64,000 nt of DNA from Paremcibacter congregatus (lineage in GTDB: Bacteria > Pseudomonadota > Alphaproteobacteria > Sphingomonadales > Emcibacteraceae). The notes under the pieces were generated by a model that did no database searches, was not told the origin of the DNA, and saw only the letters and a list, made by a program, of their open reading frames with translations. The stretch spans positions 1,147,501-1,211,500 of the forward strand of contig NZ_CP041025.1 of the NCBI RefSeq assembly GCF_006385135.1, in the 5' to 3' direction. Below, one piece after another: positions 8,168 through 17,700 of the stretch. Numbering within the stretch: position 1 is the first letter of the stretch; every line of letters starts with the position of its first letter. A program made the position numbers and the translations under genes.

Positions 8168-8174
8168 GTGGGGA

Positions 8175-8594
8175 TCATGCTTCAGGTTTTGTCGCGATGC
8201 GCAGATCAGCCGGGTCGATGGCCAGATCATTGATGCTGGCGTAACGGCGGGCCATAAGACCGTCTTCATTAAATTCCCAGTTTTCATTACCGTAAGACCG
8301 CATCCATTGTCCGGTCTCGGTATGCTGCCATTCATATTCAAAACGTACGGCAATGCGATTATCACTGTACGCCCAGAGCTCTTTCCTGAGCTTGTAATGA
8401 AGTTCCCTCTGCCATTTGGCGGTGAGGAAAGCCTCAATGGCGGCGCGGCCTGTCAGAAAAATATCCCGGTTGCGCCATTCGGACCCGGGCGTATAGGCAA
8501 GGGAAACCTTCTCGGGGTTACGACTGTTCCAGACGTCTTCCGCCAGTTGAACTTTCTGTCGGGCGCTGTCCAGGGTGAAGGGTGGTTTGATCAT
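8175..8594 (-). CDS. DUF1348 (NTF2-like) family protein
   Basis: 139 residues. The sequence is typical of the DUF1348 family: an N-terminal helix ending in [13 protein letters not shown], then [11 protein letters not shown], a [22 protein letters not shown] strand region, and a C-terminal [12 protein letters not shown]. The fold is a single NTF2-like cone; no catalytic residues are established for this family. It is divergent from a TetR-family regulator whose presumed operators (8612-8660) lie just upstream of this start. It is therefore likely the repressor's target and may respond to an electrophile or xenobiotic. Confidence 0.85.
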   Translation of the reverse strand: MIKPPFTLDSARQKVQLAEDVWNSRNPEKVSLAYTPGSEWRNRDIFLTGRAAIEAFLTAKWQRELHYKLRKELWAYSDNRIAVRFEYEWQHTETGQWMRSYGNENWEFNEDGLMARRYASINDLAIDPADLRIATKPEA

Positions 8595-8611
8595 GTGAAA
8601 CTCCTTTTATG

Positions 8612-8660
8612 TACTGATCGGTAAATATTAATTCTCATAAAAATACTGATCGGTCAATAT
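8612..8660. promoter_or_regulatory. tandem TetR-type operators upstream of the DUF1348 gene
   Basis: TACTGATCGGTAAATATTA at 8612-8630 and TACTGATCGGTCAATAT at 8644-8660 are near-identical copies spaced 32 bp, about three helical turns. The core contains the GATCGGTC-like element seen in many TetR-family operators. An inverted half-site GATCAGTA lies at 8750-8757, next to the start of the TetR gene. Confidence 0.75.
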
Positions 8661-8773
8661 AAAATAAATAATAAGGTGGTTTTCGGTTTATTAATCTCAT
8701 ATTGAGTGACTGTTGACGCTTTCCTTTAGCTGTGATAGGAACCAGAACAGATCAGTAACTATTGGAGAGTTTG

Positions 8774-9340
8774 GTGCGACCGTCTAAACGTGATGAATTG
8801 GTGCAGAAGGCATTGGAAGTTTTTTACCAAAATGGCTTTCATGCGACCGGCATGGATATGTTGGTGGCGGAAACCGGTATTTCCAAAACGTCGATGTATA
8901 AACATTTCCGCACCAAGGAGGATCTGATTTTGGCGACCCTGCGCCTGCGGGATGAACAGTTTCGCAACTGGTTGTTTCGCCGGATGGAAGAGTTGGGCGC
9001 CACCCCGCGCAGTCAGTTGATCGCCATGTTTGATGCGCTTAAGGAATGGTTTGCCCAGGACGCCTTTCGCGGGTGCATGTTTATCAAGGCATCTTCGGAG
9101 TATCAGGAAGAAAACGATCCCATCTATAAACAGTCGGCGGAACATAAGCGGCTGCTTTACAGTTATATCTGCGATCTGGCTAAAAAAGCCGGAGCACCGC
9201 GGCCGGAAGCCCTGGCCCGCAGCCTGTTGCTGTTAAAAGAGGGGGCTATTGTGACGGCTCACCTCAGGCATACGGCCAATCCGGCCATGGATGCCAAGGC
9301 GGCGGCGAAAACCCTACTTGCCGAGGCGCTGGGGCAGTAG
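8774..9340 (+). CDS. TetR/AcrR-family transcriptional regulator
   Basis: 188 residues from GTG 8774, chosen because GGAG at 8764-8767 is six bases upstream; an in-frame TTG at 8762 is less likely. The N-terminal HTH reads ALEVFYQNGFHATGMDMLVAETGISKTSMYKHFRTKEDL, with a standard recognition helix. The C-terminal ligand domain has the FRGCMFIKASSEY segment common in YcdC/AefR-like members. It is divergent from the DUF1348 gene. Repeated TACTGATC elements occur on both sides of the intergenic region, consistent with autorepression plus control of the neighbour. Confidence 0.88.
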   Translation: MRPSKRDELVQKALEVFYQNGFHATGMDMLVAETGISKTSMYKHFRTKEDLILATLRLRDEQFRNWLFRRMEELGATPRSQLIAMFDALKEWFAQDAFRGCMFIKASSEYQEENDPIYKQSAEHKRLLYSYICDLAKKAGAPRPEALARSLLLLKEGAIVTAHLRHTANPAMDAKAAAKTLLAEALGQ

Positions 9341-9375
9341 AAATCGTTCCTTAGTTCACACTTTATATTGCGGGG

Positions 9376-10458
9376 TTAAGCCTTTTTCGCCTTGAATACA
9401 GGGTCGGGAATTTCCGTCTTGATCTGGCAGATATCATCAAAAGACTTTTCAAACTGGTTCCTGATTTCCGGATCAAAATGCGACCCGCAATTTTCTTTGA
9501 TGTAAGCGAGTGAATCTTCAAAGTTCCAGGCTTTCTTGTAAGGTCGTTCCGAGGACAGGGCGTCAAATACATCGCAGATGGTTGTAATGCGGCCTTCAAT
9601 CGGAATGGCCTGGCCCGCGAGCCCATTGGGGTAGCCGCTGCCATCCCATTTTTCATGATGGGTGAGGGCGATATCATGCGCCATCTTCAGAAGGGGAGAT
9701 TTGTCGCCTTTGAGAATGTCCGCGCCGATCTGGGCGTGGGTTTTCATAACCACCAACTCTTCTGGATCAAGCTGACCCGGTTTAAGCAGAATGTGATCGG
9801 GAATGCCGATTTTACCCACATCATGCATGGGGCTGGCGTGCAGGATCAATTTACAGAAATTGTCATCCAGGCCTAATTCCTTGGCCAGAAGATGTGATGT
9901 TTGCCCGATACGGAGAATATGCTGGCCGGTTTCGGTATCGCGCAGTTCGCTGGCCATACTCAGGCGGTTGATGATTTCCAGGCGCGTGCGTTCGATTTCC
10001 CGGGTGCGTTTGGCGACCAAATGTTCGAGATAGACATTTTCATCCGTCAGCATGGAATGATAGGTTCTCATTTCCAGCAAATTATAAACTCTTTGCAAAA
10101 CTTCGGCATTATTGAATGGTTTGGTGAGGAAATCCTTGGCGCCTTCGGACAGGGCCCGGAGACGGGTGGTGTTGTCTTGTTGTGCTGTCAGGACGACTAC
10201 AGGCAGATAGTCATTTGGCGCATATTCCCGCAACGATTTCAATACCCCAAAACCGTCCAGTTTTGGCATCTGGATATCCAGTAACATAATGTCGAAACGC
10301 TGGGATTTGAATATCTGAATTGCTTCGAAGGGGTCGGTCGTTGTGACGATATGCTCGAAGCCGTCATCGCTGAGCAATTCCCGCAGCAGAAAAATATTCG
10401 CCGCATTGTCATCGACGATCAATATCCTGGAATTTTTGTATAGGTCAGGTAGCTCCAT
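9376..10458 (-). CDS. response regulator with HD-GYP phosphodiesterase domain
   Basis: 360 residues from ATG 10458, preceded by AGGGA; an in-frame TTG two codons earlier is also open. The N-terminal receiver domain (about 8-130) has DDNAAN and the phospho-acceptor Asp in MLLDIQMP. After a helical linker, an HD-GYP domain (about 160-345) contains HDVGKIGIPD and the full signature HHEKWDGSGYP. HD-GYP enzymes hydrolyse cyclic di-GMP to pGpG or GMP, and all visible motifs are intact, so an active enzyme is expected. Its start overlaps the 3' end of the hybrid kinase gene by 14 bases, which makes that kinase the probable phosphodonor. The target behaviours would be motility, biofilm or surface growth. 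Confidence 0.93.
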   Translation of the reverse strand: MELPDLYKNSRILIVDDNAANIFLLRELLSDDGFEHIVTTTDPFEAIQIFKSQRFDIMLLDIQMPKLDGFGVLKSLREYAPNDYLPVVVLTAQQDNTTRLRALSEGAKDFLTKPFNNAEVLQRVYNLLEMRTYHSMLTDENVYLEHLVAKRTREIERTRLEIINRLSMASELRDTETGQHILRIGQTSHLLAKELGLDDNFCKLILHASPMHDVGKIGIPDHILLKPGQLDPEELVVMKTHAQIGADILKGDKSPLLKMAHDIALTHHEKWDGSGYPNGLAGQAIPIEGRITTICDVFDALSSERPYKKAWNFEDSLAYIKENCGSHFDPEIRNQFEKSFDDICQIKTEIPDPVFKAKKA

Positions 10459-13400
10459 TATCAATCCCTATGAATTTCTTGATCTGTTGTAGAGTTTTTT
10501 CAAGGTTAATCGGTTTGGTCAGATAGGCAACAAAACCGGATTTCAGACCTTGTTTGATGTCTTTGGACATGGCGTTGGCGCTGAGAGCAATAACGGGTAT
10601 TTCTTTTGTTGCGGGATCTTTTTTCAGTTCGGTCAGGGCTTCTACGCCGTTCATGCCAGGTAGGTTGATATCCATAAGAATCAGGTCAGGTATTAGTTCT
10701 TTTGCCGTTACCAGGCCTTCTTCTGCTGTCTGAGCGCTATGGAACGTGATATTGTCTATTTCATCGATCATTTCCTGCATCAGTTCCAGATTGGCCGGGT
10801 TATCTTCTATGTACAGCAGGGTTGATTCACTTGCAAAGGACGAGGACTGGTCTTTATGGGTTTTCTTTGTGGGGATGTTTTGGGCTGTCCGCGTCTGTTC
10901 CGTGGTGCAAATCGGGAAATCAGCGAAGAAGGTGGATCCTTTGCCTTCTACACTTTGGAAGGAAAGGCGCCCCTTCATTTCCTCAATCAGACGTTTACAG
11001 ATCGTCAATCCGATGCCGGCACCCTCAACGGAGGTCTTTTCTTTACCCAACCGGTTGAAGGGCTCAAATATGTATGGTTTTACCTTATCAGGAATACCAA
11101 TACCTTCATCCTCTACGGCGATACGTATAAAGTCATTATTCAACTGAGATGTGGTGACTTTAATGGATCCGTTGGCTGAATTATACTTCACTGCATTAGA
11201 CAGAAGATTGGTGATAATTTGTTTGGCCCGGGTATAGTCAACCAAAATATTTGGAGTTTCGTCACTGTTCAGGATCAATTCTAGTCGGATATTATGTTCT
11301 GTCAGCAAAGGTTCAATCAATTCCTCACATTCCTTGAGGAGAGTCGATAAAGGAATGCTTTCCACCGAAAGAGAGATCTGACCCGCCTCAATTTTTGACA
11401 AATCAAGAATATCATTAATAAGGTCGAGAAGAAGTGTGCCGCAGGTGATGATGCGCTCGACAAATTTTGCCTGTTTTTCCTCAAGCGGATTTTTCTTGTT
11501 GCTTTCCAGCAACTGGGCGAAGCCGAGGATGCCATTCAGCGGGGTGCGCAATTCATGGCTCATGCTCGACAGGAACTCCGATTTGGCTTTATTGGCATTA
11601 TCGGCCTGTTGTTTGGCTTGGCGGAGTTCTTCTTCATATTCCTTACGTTGTGTGATGTCTGTTGCAGATCCCCGGTAGCCAGTAAAGGTTCCGTCGGCGT
11701 CAAAAACGGGAACGCCGTTGACATTCATATATAGTTTCATACCATCCGGACGCTCCAGATGAAATTCGAAATCTTTCAAGGGGCGGTGGTTTTCAATGGT
11801 TTCCTGATAAAGACGCCATTTTTCCGGGTAGTTGCTTAGATCTTCTGGGGTGGCCACTTCCTGGCGGGTTTTGCCCAACATTAATTTGTGGGAAAGTCCG
11901 GTGAATGAACCTCTCTGGTCCGAGACGTATGTAAAGCGGAAATTTTCATCCATTTCCCATAGGAATTCAAAAGTATTTTCCACAATGTCGGTCAGCCGGT
12001 CATTGATGACCTTGAGTTCTTCCTCGGCTTTTTCCCGTTCTTCGATTTCCAGATTAAGACGCCGGGTACGCCAGGCAACCCGTTTTTCCAATTCTTCATT
12101 GCTGCGTTTTAATTCCGCTTGGGTGGCGCGAAGATTTTGTTCCCGGTCGCGGATACGTTCACACATGATGTTCAGATCGGTAGATATTTCGTAAAGTTCC
12201 TTGCTGCTGGTGATGGGGATGATGCGGCCGTAATTTTGTGCAGCAATATTTCTGGCGGCGCGGGCGATTTTATTCAAAGGAAGAACCAGATTGCCGCGCA
12301 GAACGAAATACAGGCTTATCACGATAAAAGTCAGGGACAGCGCGCCAATTCCTATGATCAGGCTGCTGATCTGCAGGGCGGCTTTGTTCGACATCTCCAA
12401 CGGATAGCTGGTGACATACAACCAATCCGGCCCGGCTATGCGCCATACGGACATATATTGTTTATATTCTGGAATATAGACAACATCGCCGTTCTTTTTA
12501 TTTTGAAAGATATTGAAAATATCACTGTATTTACTTGTCTGGGTCTGGGACGCAATGGTGATGCCCTTTTTATGATTACTGCGCAGGGTTTGCCCAGGGG
12601 CCAAAATGACGCCCCCCTTATTGTTAAAGAGAAAGCTGTCCGATCCGAACAGGTTGAGTTCCTTGGTTTTTTCCTGAAACTGCTCCCAAATGATGTCATA
12701 GTTTACCGCCGCCACATGCTGATCCTCTATGTCGATCGGGCGCACAGCTGTAATCAAGTGTTGGTTAACGATTTCATCGTAATAAGGGTCGGTCCATTTG
12801 CTGGTCCGGTCGGGATTGTTTTGTGGCCAGGCCAGCGTGTTCCAGTCAAGGCTATCGAAGTCTGTGGTGGCCTCCACATCCAGACCGGCCGGTTGTCCCT
12901 TCCAATAGATCATGAAATGACCTTCGGGCATATGGTAATACATGCCCGCATAGCGGTAGGACATGGCCAGACCATTTTCGCGCAAGACCTGATGCATGGC
13001 GACAAGGGTTAATCGATAAAAAGGAGAGGCATCAGCACGTTCAATAGAGGCCAGACCGGTAATGTCCTGAATGAAATATCCATCTGGGTGGATGCGGCCC
13101 TTAAAATGGTCGAGGCGCACCCTGTAGGTCCCATCATTTTTCTTTTCGAATATATCGGAGAAAAGCAGATCAATCTGTTCGGGGGGAAGGTTTCTTAACT
13201 GTTCAATTCGGTTTTCGAGAAACCCTGCCGCGGTTTCCAGATTAAGACTTACCGTTTCAAAAAATTTTTCCTGGCGGCGACCATGGTTGGTAACATATTC
13301 AGACAGATTGGTGCGGTAAAGTTGCGCAAAAATATCCTGAACGCGCCAATAGCTCAAAAGCGCCGCTGTGGTCATTGTAAAAGATACAACAAGGGCAAGG

Positions 13401-13462
13401 TACAACAATGTCATCGTTGACATGGACCGTAATTTTGCTTTTTCAGTCATAGACATACTCAT
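10445..13462 (-). CDS. membrane hybrid sensor histidine kinase (Cache-like sensor, HAMP, PAS, HisKA, HATPase, REC)
   Basis: 1005 residues; three close ATGs (13462, 13456, 13450) compete as start. In order: transmembrane segment at about 16-38, a large periplasmic sensor of about 320 residues resembling double-Cache, a second membrane segment near 365-392, HAMP with coiled coil to about 490, a PAS domain (about 490-610), HisKA with the phospho-His in [10 protein letters not shown] near 636, HATPase with EDEGIGIP and GAGIGLTI, and a C-terminal receiver (Asp near 930 in LILMDINLPG). There is no Hpt domain. The HD-GYP regulator overlaps the 3' end. The ligand is unknown; Cache domains usually bind small extracellular molecules. 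Confidence 0.92.
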   Translation of the reverse strand: MSMSMTEKAKLRSMSTMTLLYLALVVSFTMTTAALLSYWRVQDIFAQLYRTNLSEYVTNHGRRQEKFFETVSLNLETAAGFLENRIEQLRNLPPEQIDLLFSDIFEKKNDGTYRVRLDHFKGRIHPDGYFIQDITGLASIERADASPFYRLTLVAMHQVLRENGLAMSYRYAGMYYHMPEGHFMIYWKGQPAGLDVEATTDFDSLDWNTLAWPQNNPDRTSKWTDPYYDEIVNQHLITAVRPIDIEDQHVAAVNYDIIWEQFQEKTKELNLFGSDSFLFNNKGGVILAPGQTLRSNHKKGITIASQTQTSKYSDIFNIFQNKKNGDVVYIPEYKQYMSVWRIAGPDWLYVTSYPLEMSNKAALQISSLIIGIGALSLTFIVISLYFVLRGNLVLPLNKIARAARNIAAQNYGRIIPITSSKELYEISTDLNIMCERIRDREQNLRATQAELKRSNEELEKRVAWRTRRLNLEIEEREKAEEELKVINDRLTDIVENTFEFLWEMDENFRFTYVSDQRGSFTGLSHKLMLGKTRQEVATPEDLSNYPEKWRLYQETIENHRPLKDFEFHLERPDGMKLYMNVNGVPVFDADGTFTGYRGSATDITQRKEYEEELRQAKQQADNANKAKSEFLSSMSHELRTPLNGILGFAQLLESNKKNPLEEKQAKFVERIITCGTLLLDLINDILDLSKIEAGQISLSVESIPLSTLLKECEELIEPLLTEHNIRLELILNSDETPNILVDYTRAKQIITNLLSNAVKYNSANGSIKVTTSQLNNDFIRIAVEDEGIGIPDKVKPYIFEPFNRLGKEKTSVEGAGIGLTICKRLIEEMKGRLSFQSVEGKGSTFFADFPICTTEQTRTAQNIPTKKTHKDQSSSFASESTLLYIEDNPANLELMQEMIDEIDNITFHSAQTAEEGLVTAKELIPDLILMDINLPGMNGVEALTELKKDPATKEIPVIALSANAMSKDIKQGLKSGFVAYLTKPINLEKTLQQIKKFIGIDNGAT

Positions 13463-13580
13463 ATGAGCAACGGCGGCGGTGATCAGTATCCTACCATTAT
13501 GTAAGGTAAATCTAAAGAAATTATTGATGCAGAAGTTTAGACGGTCTTCTACATAAGTTTTGATTATAGGTGATCAGGGG

Positions 13581-14045
13581 TTAAGCATTGAGAATTTTCT
13601 GAATTTCGCTTTCCAGCGCCTGAAGGAAGCGGGAGCGGTCGGCTTTGGAAAAACTGGCATTATAGCCCTTGCTTTCGCCGGTTTCCCGTTGGTGGGCCTT
13701 GATTTCCCGCAGGGCAAGGGCGTTCCCAATGTTGTTTTCGGAGAAAGGGCGTCCTGTCGGGCCAAGGACGGTAGCATCTTTATCCAGGCAGCGTTTGGCC
13801 AGTGGAATATCGGCGGTGATGGCAATGCCATGGGGGCCGATATGGTCTGCGATCCAGTCATCGGCGGCATCGGCGCCTTCCGGCACCACGATCTTTTCGA
13901 CCAGCGGGCCGACTTCCAGACGCATCCATTGATTACTCACCAGATAGACTTTGAGGTTATGGCGATAGGAAACCGTAAGCACCTCGTCCTTTACGGGGCA
14001 GGCATCGGCATCGACATAGAGGGAGATGGCAGTTTTATCGGACAT
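13581..14045 (-). CDS. UPF0178/DUF188 protein (YaiI/YqxD family)
   Basis: 154 residues, the family length. It starts with the hallmark YVDADACPVKDEV and contains GADAADDWIADH, DIPLAKRC and GRPFSENNIGNALA, all typical of the YaiI/YqxD family. The fold is PIN-like with conserved acidic residues, but no biochemical role has been established. It is a single gene, 47 bases upstream of a methyltransferase on the same strand. Confidence 0.92.
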   Translation of the reverse strand: MSDKTAISLYVDADACPVKDEVLTVSYRHNLKVYLVSNQWMRLEVGPLVEKIVVPEGADAADDWIADHIGPHGIAITADIPLAKRCLDKDATVLGPTGRPFSENNIGNALALREIKAHQRETGESKGYNASFSKADRSRFLQALESEIQKILNA

Positions 14046-14093
14046 AGGTGACCTTGTTCATTACGGGAAGGCTGTTGTATCCTATTTTAGAAT

Positions 14094-14546
14094 TTAAAAC
14101 CAGCGGCGAACTCTGGATTTATAGAGGCGAAATTCTTCCCCGAAAGCATCTTCCATGTGGGCCTCTTCAAACGGGATATACCAGCGATTGGCGATCAGGA
14201 AAAAAATCAGCGGGAAAATGATGCTGAAGGTTGTGCTATAAAGAATGGCCATGCCGAATGCCACCAGAAACATGCCCATATACATAGGGTTGCGGGTATA
14301 GCGGAACGGACCGTCTTGCACCATATGATCCGGCTTTTTGTATGGCAAAATGTTGGTCTGATGGCGGAGAAACAGATAGCGCGCCCAAGCGGCGAGGCCC
14401 AGGCCTGCGAGGATGAAAAGCCATCCGGCATAATGCAAGGGCGCGGGCAGCCATATATGGGTGGCGAGACCATAATGATTGGAGGCCCATATGCCGATCA
14501 GGCACAGAGCAAATATAATGGGCGGCAAAAATATTTTGCGCATCAT
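14094..14546 (-). CDS. isoprenylcysteine carboxyl methyltransferase (ICMT/PEMT) family protein
   Basis: 150 residues with four hydrophobic segments (IFLPPIIFALCLIGIWA, YAGWLFILAGLGLAAWARYLF, MYMGMFLVAFGMAILY, FSIIFPLIFFLIANRW). The C-terminal half holds the family motif GPFRYTRNPMYMG and the acidic EEAHMEDAFGEEF segment used for AdoMet binding. GAGGAG precedes the start. Bacterial members methylate unknown small or lipid substrates. It has no close functional neighbour. Confidence 0.88.
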   Translation of the reverse strand: MMRKIFLPPIIFALCLIGIWASNHYGLATHIWLPAPLHYAGWLFILAGLGLAAWARYLFLRHQTNILPYKKPDHMVQDGPFRYTRNPMYMGMFLVAFGMAILYSTTFSIIFPLIFFLIANRWYIPFEEAHMEDAFGEEFRLYKSRVRRWF

Positions 14547-14696
14547 CTTCGTCTCCTCAGAAGTCGATAGCCATAAGCCTAAGCCTGCCCGCTTTCCCCG
14601 TCAATGTTTAATGTTTTTCGCCAGACTGAAGCTGAGGTGAGGGGAAGCAACCGTATTTATACTGCGGTGAACTATTTAAGGATTTTAATAATATAG

Positions 14697-14744
14697 TTGA
14701 ATATTCAATCTATTTGTTGTAGGTTTTTGGCAGATTGTTATACT
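14697..14744 (+). promoter_or_regulatory. promoter with 12-bp palindrome for the dehalogenase-like fusion
   Basis: The perfect palindrome TTGAATATTCAA (14697-14708) sits eight bases before a TTGTAG -35 (14717-14722). A 16-bp spacer and TATACT -10 (14739-14744) follow. GGGAG at 14748-14752 is five bases before the ATG. The palindrome is suited to a MarR- or ArsR-type dimer. Confidence 0.5.
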
Positions 14745-14757
14745 TTCGGGAGTTTAT

Positions 14758-17700
14758 ATGCGTTTATTTTCTTATAAAGATCGTCCTTTTCATTTGGGCC
14801 CTTATCCTCTGGAAAATGTGAAGCGCAGAGATGGGGCGGCTGATCTGAGCCGGATCCCCGCTATGACACCCCTTTCTTTTCGCCGACCGCAAGATCCGCT
14901 GAGTCTGGTCAATGCGATGCAGGATTATCAGGCGATGCTCGATGCCATTCGCGATGGCTCGGTAAAAGACCAGACAGGCGAAATTCCGGACGACCTGGCG
15001 GAACGCGCCCGCCACTTGAAATCCTTCGGCTATTATTGCGACGCCAGTCAGGCGGGCGTCTGCGCACTGCCGAAAGAAGCCATTCTGGATCAGGCGATTG
15101 TAAACCCTGATATCGCCCGGCTCGCGGACATCCTGAAGCATAAACAAACCAGCACCCTGGCCTCCGGGGTTGACGTGGTGATGGCGGAACTGAAGGAAAC
15201 CATGGAGACACCGGCCAGCCGGATCGATCATCATAGTCACGTCATAGTCTATCTCTATGAATTTCCCCGTGATCCGGCGTCCGGGGAGCCGGGGACGGAC
15301 TGGATCGGGGAGGCGCAGTTGCAACGGGCGGCCTTGCGGGCGGCGGAAACCACGGTGGTGATTTCCAACTATATTCGTTTGCTGGGCTATGAGGCCCGCG
15401 GCCATAGTCACAGCAGCACGGACGTAAATCTCCACGCGCTCGCGGTGGCGGCCGGGCTCGGCGAGGTGCGGCAGGATGAGAATGGCCCTTATGTGGAGAA
15501 CCCTTATCTTGGGCGGCGGTTTGGCATTGGCGCGATCACCACCACATTGCCGTTATTGCCGGACCGGCCTTTGGCCCCTTCAGGGATCACAACGAAATGG
15601 CGCAGTCACGGCCCGGCCTGGTGGCTGGGAATATCCACGGCAAAAAGTGCGTTGAACCAACTGCTCTATAAAGACCGGCGGTTTAAGGACGGGGCCTATC
15701 CCTTTGAGCGCAGCCAACGTCAGGAGACGCCGACGACTTTTATTGACGAACCTCGCGTGGCGCGGGTGCCGAAGCGCACCGATATGTTCGCCCGGGCGTT
15801 GTTTGGCGATATGGGCAGGACGGTTCAGGAGGCGACCAAGAACGGCAATTATGTGCGCAAGAACCCGACTTCCTTCGCCGCCCGACGGGCGCTCGGGGCG
15901 TTTATCCTGATCCAGAATGGCGATGCGGCGCCAGAAGTTCATCCGGCCGCGACGGAAGCACAGCGTAACGCGGACAATGTCAAGGCGGCGCTGAATTTCC
16001 TCGGGGCCGATGCGGTGGGCATCAGCCGCTGCCCCGACTGGGCCTATTATTCCCATGACGCCGGCGGGGCGGAGATCACGCCCTATCACCAGAACGCCAT
16101 CTCGGTCATCATCGATCAGGGCCATGAAACCATGGACGGGGCCAGCGGCGACGACTGGATCGCCTGCGCCCAATCGATGCGGGCCTATTTGCGTTTCTCC
16201 CTGCTCGGCGGCATTGTCGCCGGACATATCCGCAATCTGGGCTATTCCGCCCGCGCCCATACGGTGATGGACGGGGAGGTGTTGCAGCCGCCTTTGCTGT
16301 TGCTGGCGGGCCTCGGGGAAGTGAGCCGCATTGGCGAGGTGATCCTCAACCCCTATCTCGGGCCGCGCCTGAAATCCGGGGTGATCACCACCGACATGCC
16401 GCTCGCCCATGACAAACCGATTAATTTTGGACTGCAGAATTTCTGTAATAACTGCAATAAATGCGCCCGGGAATGCCCGTCAGGGGCGATTACCGCTGGG
16501 CCGAAGCTGATGTTCAACGGCTATGAGATCTGGAAGTCCGACAGCCAGAAATGCACCACGTACCGCGTCAGCCAGACGGCGGGAGCCATGTGTGGGCGTT
16601 GCATGAAAACCTGCCCGTGGAATCTGGAAGGGTTGTTTGCCGAAGCGCCTTTCCGCTGGCTTGCGACCAAGGCCCCCTGGGCGGCGCGTTTCCTGGCCCA
16701 TCTGGATGATCGGCTGGGTCATGGTCGTCGCAATCCCCACAAGAAATGGTGGTGGGATCTGGTGATGGAAAATGAAGGGCCTTACAAAAAAGCCGCTTCA
16801 GCCAATGAACGGGAACTGCAGACCGACCTTGATCTGAAATATGAGGACCAGACCCTGGCGGTCTATCCGGCCAATCTGGCGCCGCCGCCCTATCCGGCGC
16901 CTTTCCCCATGGATCGGGAAGAGGGTATCGCGGCTTATGAAAAAATGATCACGCCCAGGGCCTATCAGGACAGGCTGGCCAAGGGCGAGACGCAGGGTCT
17001 GGCCCATGAGTTCAGGATACCTGCGGGCCCACCGCCGGTCTTTCAGGTGCAGGTGGTAAAAGCGGAGCGCATGACCGATGACGTGACAAAATATGAATTT
17101 ACCTCACTCGACGGGGCCCCGTTGCCCGCCTTTGATGCGGGGGCGCATATCGATGTGGCCGTCGCGCCGGAGTTCTTCCGCCAATATAGTTTGAGTGGTG
17201 ATCCGGCGGACCGGGCCCGCTATCAAATTGCCGTTTTGCGCGAGGACGAGGGACGGGGCGGCTCAAAACTGATGCACCGTATCTTTAGCGAGGGCCGCAA
17301 GGTCTTTATATCGCCGCCGCGCAACCATTTCCCGCTTGTGGAGGACGCTTCGAAAAGCTATCTGATGGGCGGCGGTATTGGCATTACTCCGATGATTGCG
17401 ATGGCGCATCGGCTGTATGCCTTGGGGCGGGATTTTGAAGTGCACTATTCCTGCCGATCACGGGCCTCTGCCGGGTTTCTCGCGGATTTGGCGACGGTGC
17501 CGTGGCGGGACAATGTGCATTTGCATTTCTCGGATGAGGGGAGCCGGGTCGATCTGGGCCGGCTTTTTAGACAAACTGATCTAACCCAGCATATCTATGT
17601 TTGCGGCCCTGATCGTTTCATGACGGCGGTGCTGGATGCCGGGGAGGCGGCGGGCTGGCCAGAAGAAAACCTGCATCGGGAGTATTTCGCCGTGCCGGAG

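Noticed and set aside
9376-13462. Calling the kinase/HD-GYP pair rpfC/rpfG
   Set aside because: The kinase has a large Cache-like sensor and lacks the Hpt domain and multi-helix sensor of RpfC; no rpfF synthase is nearby.
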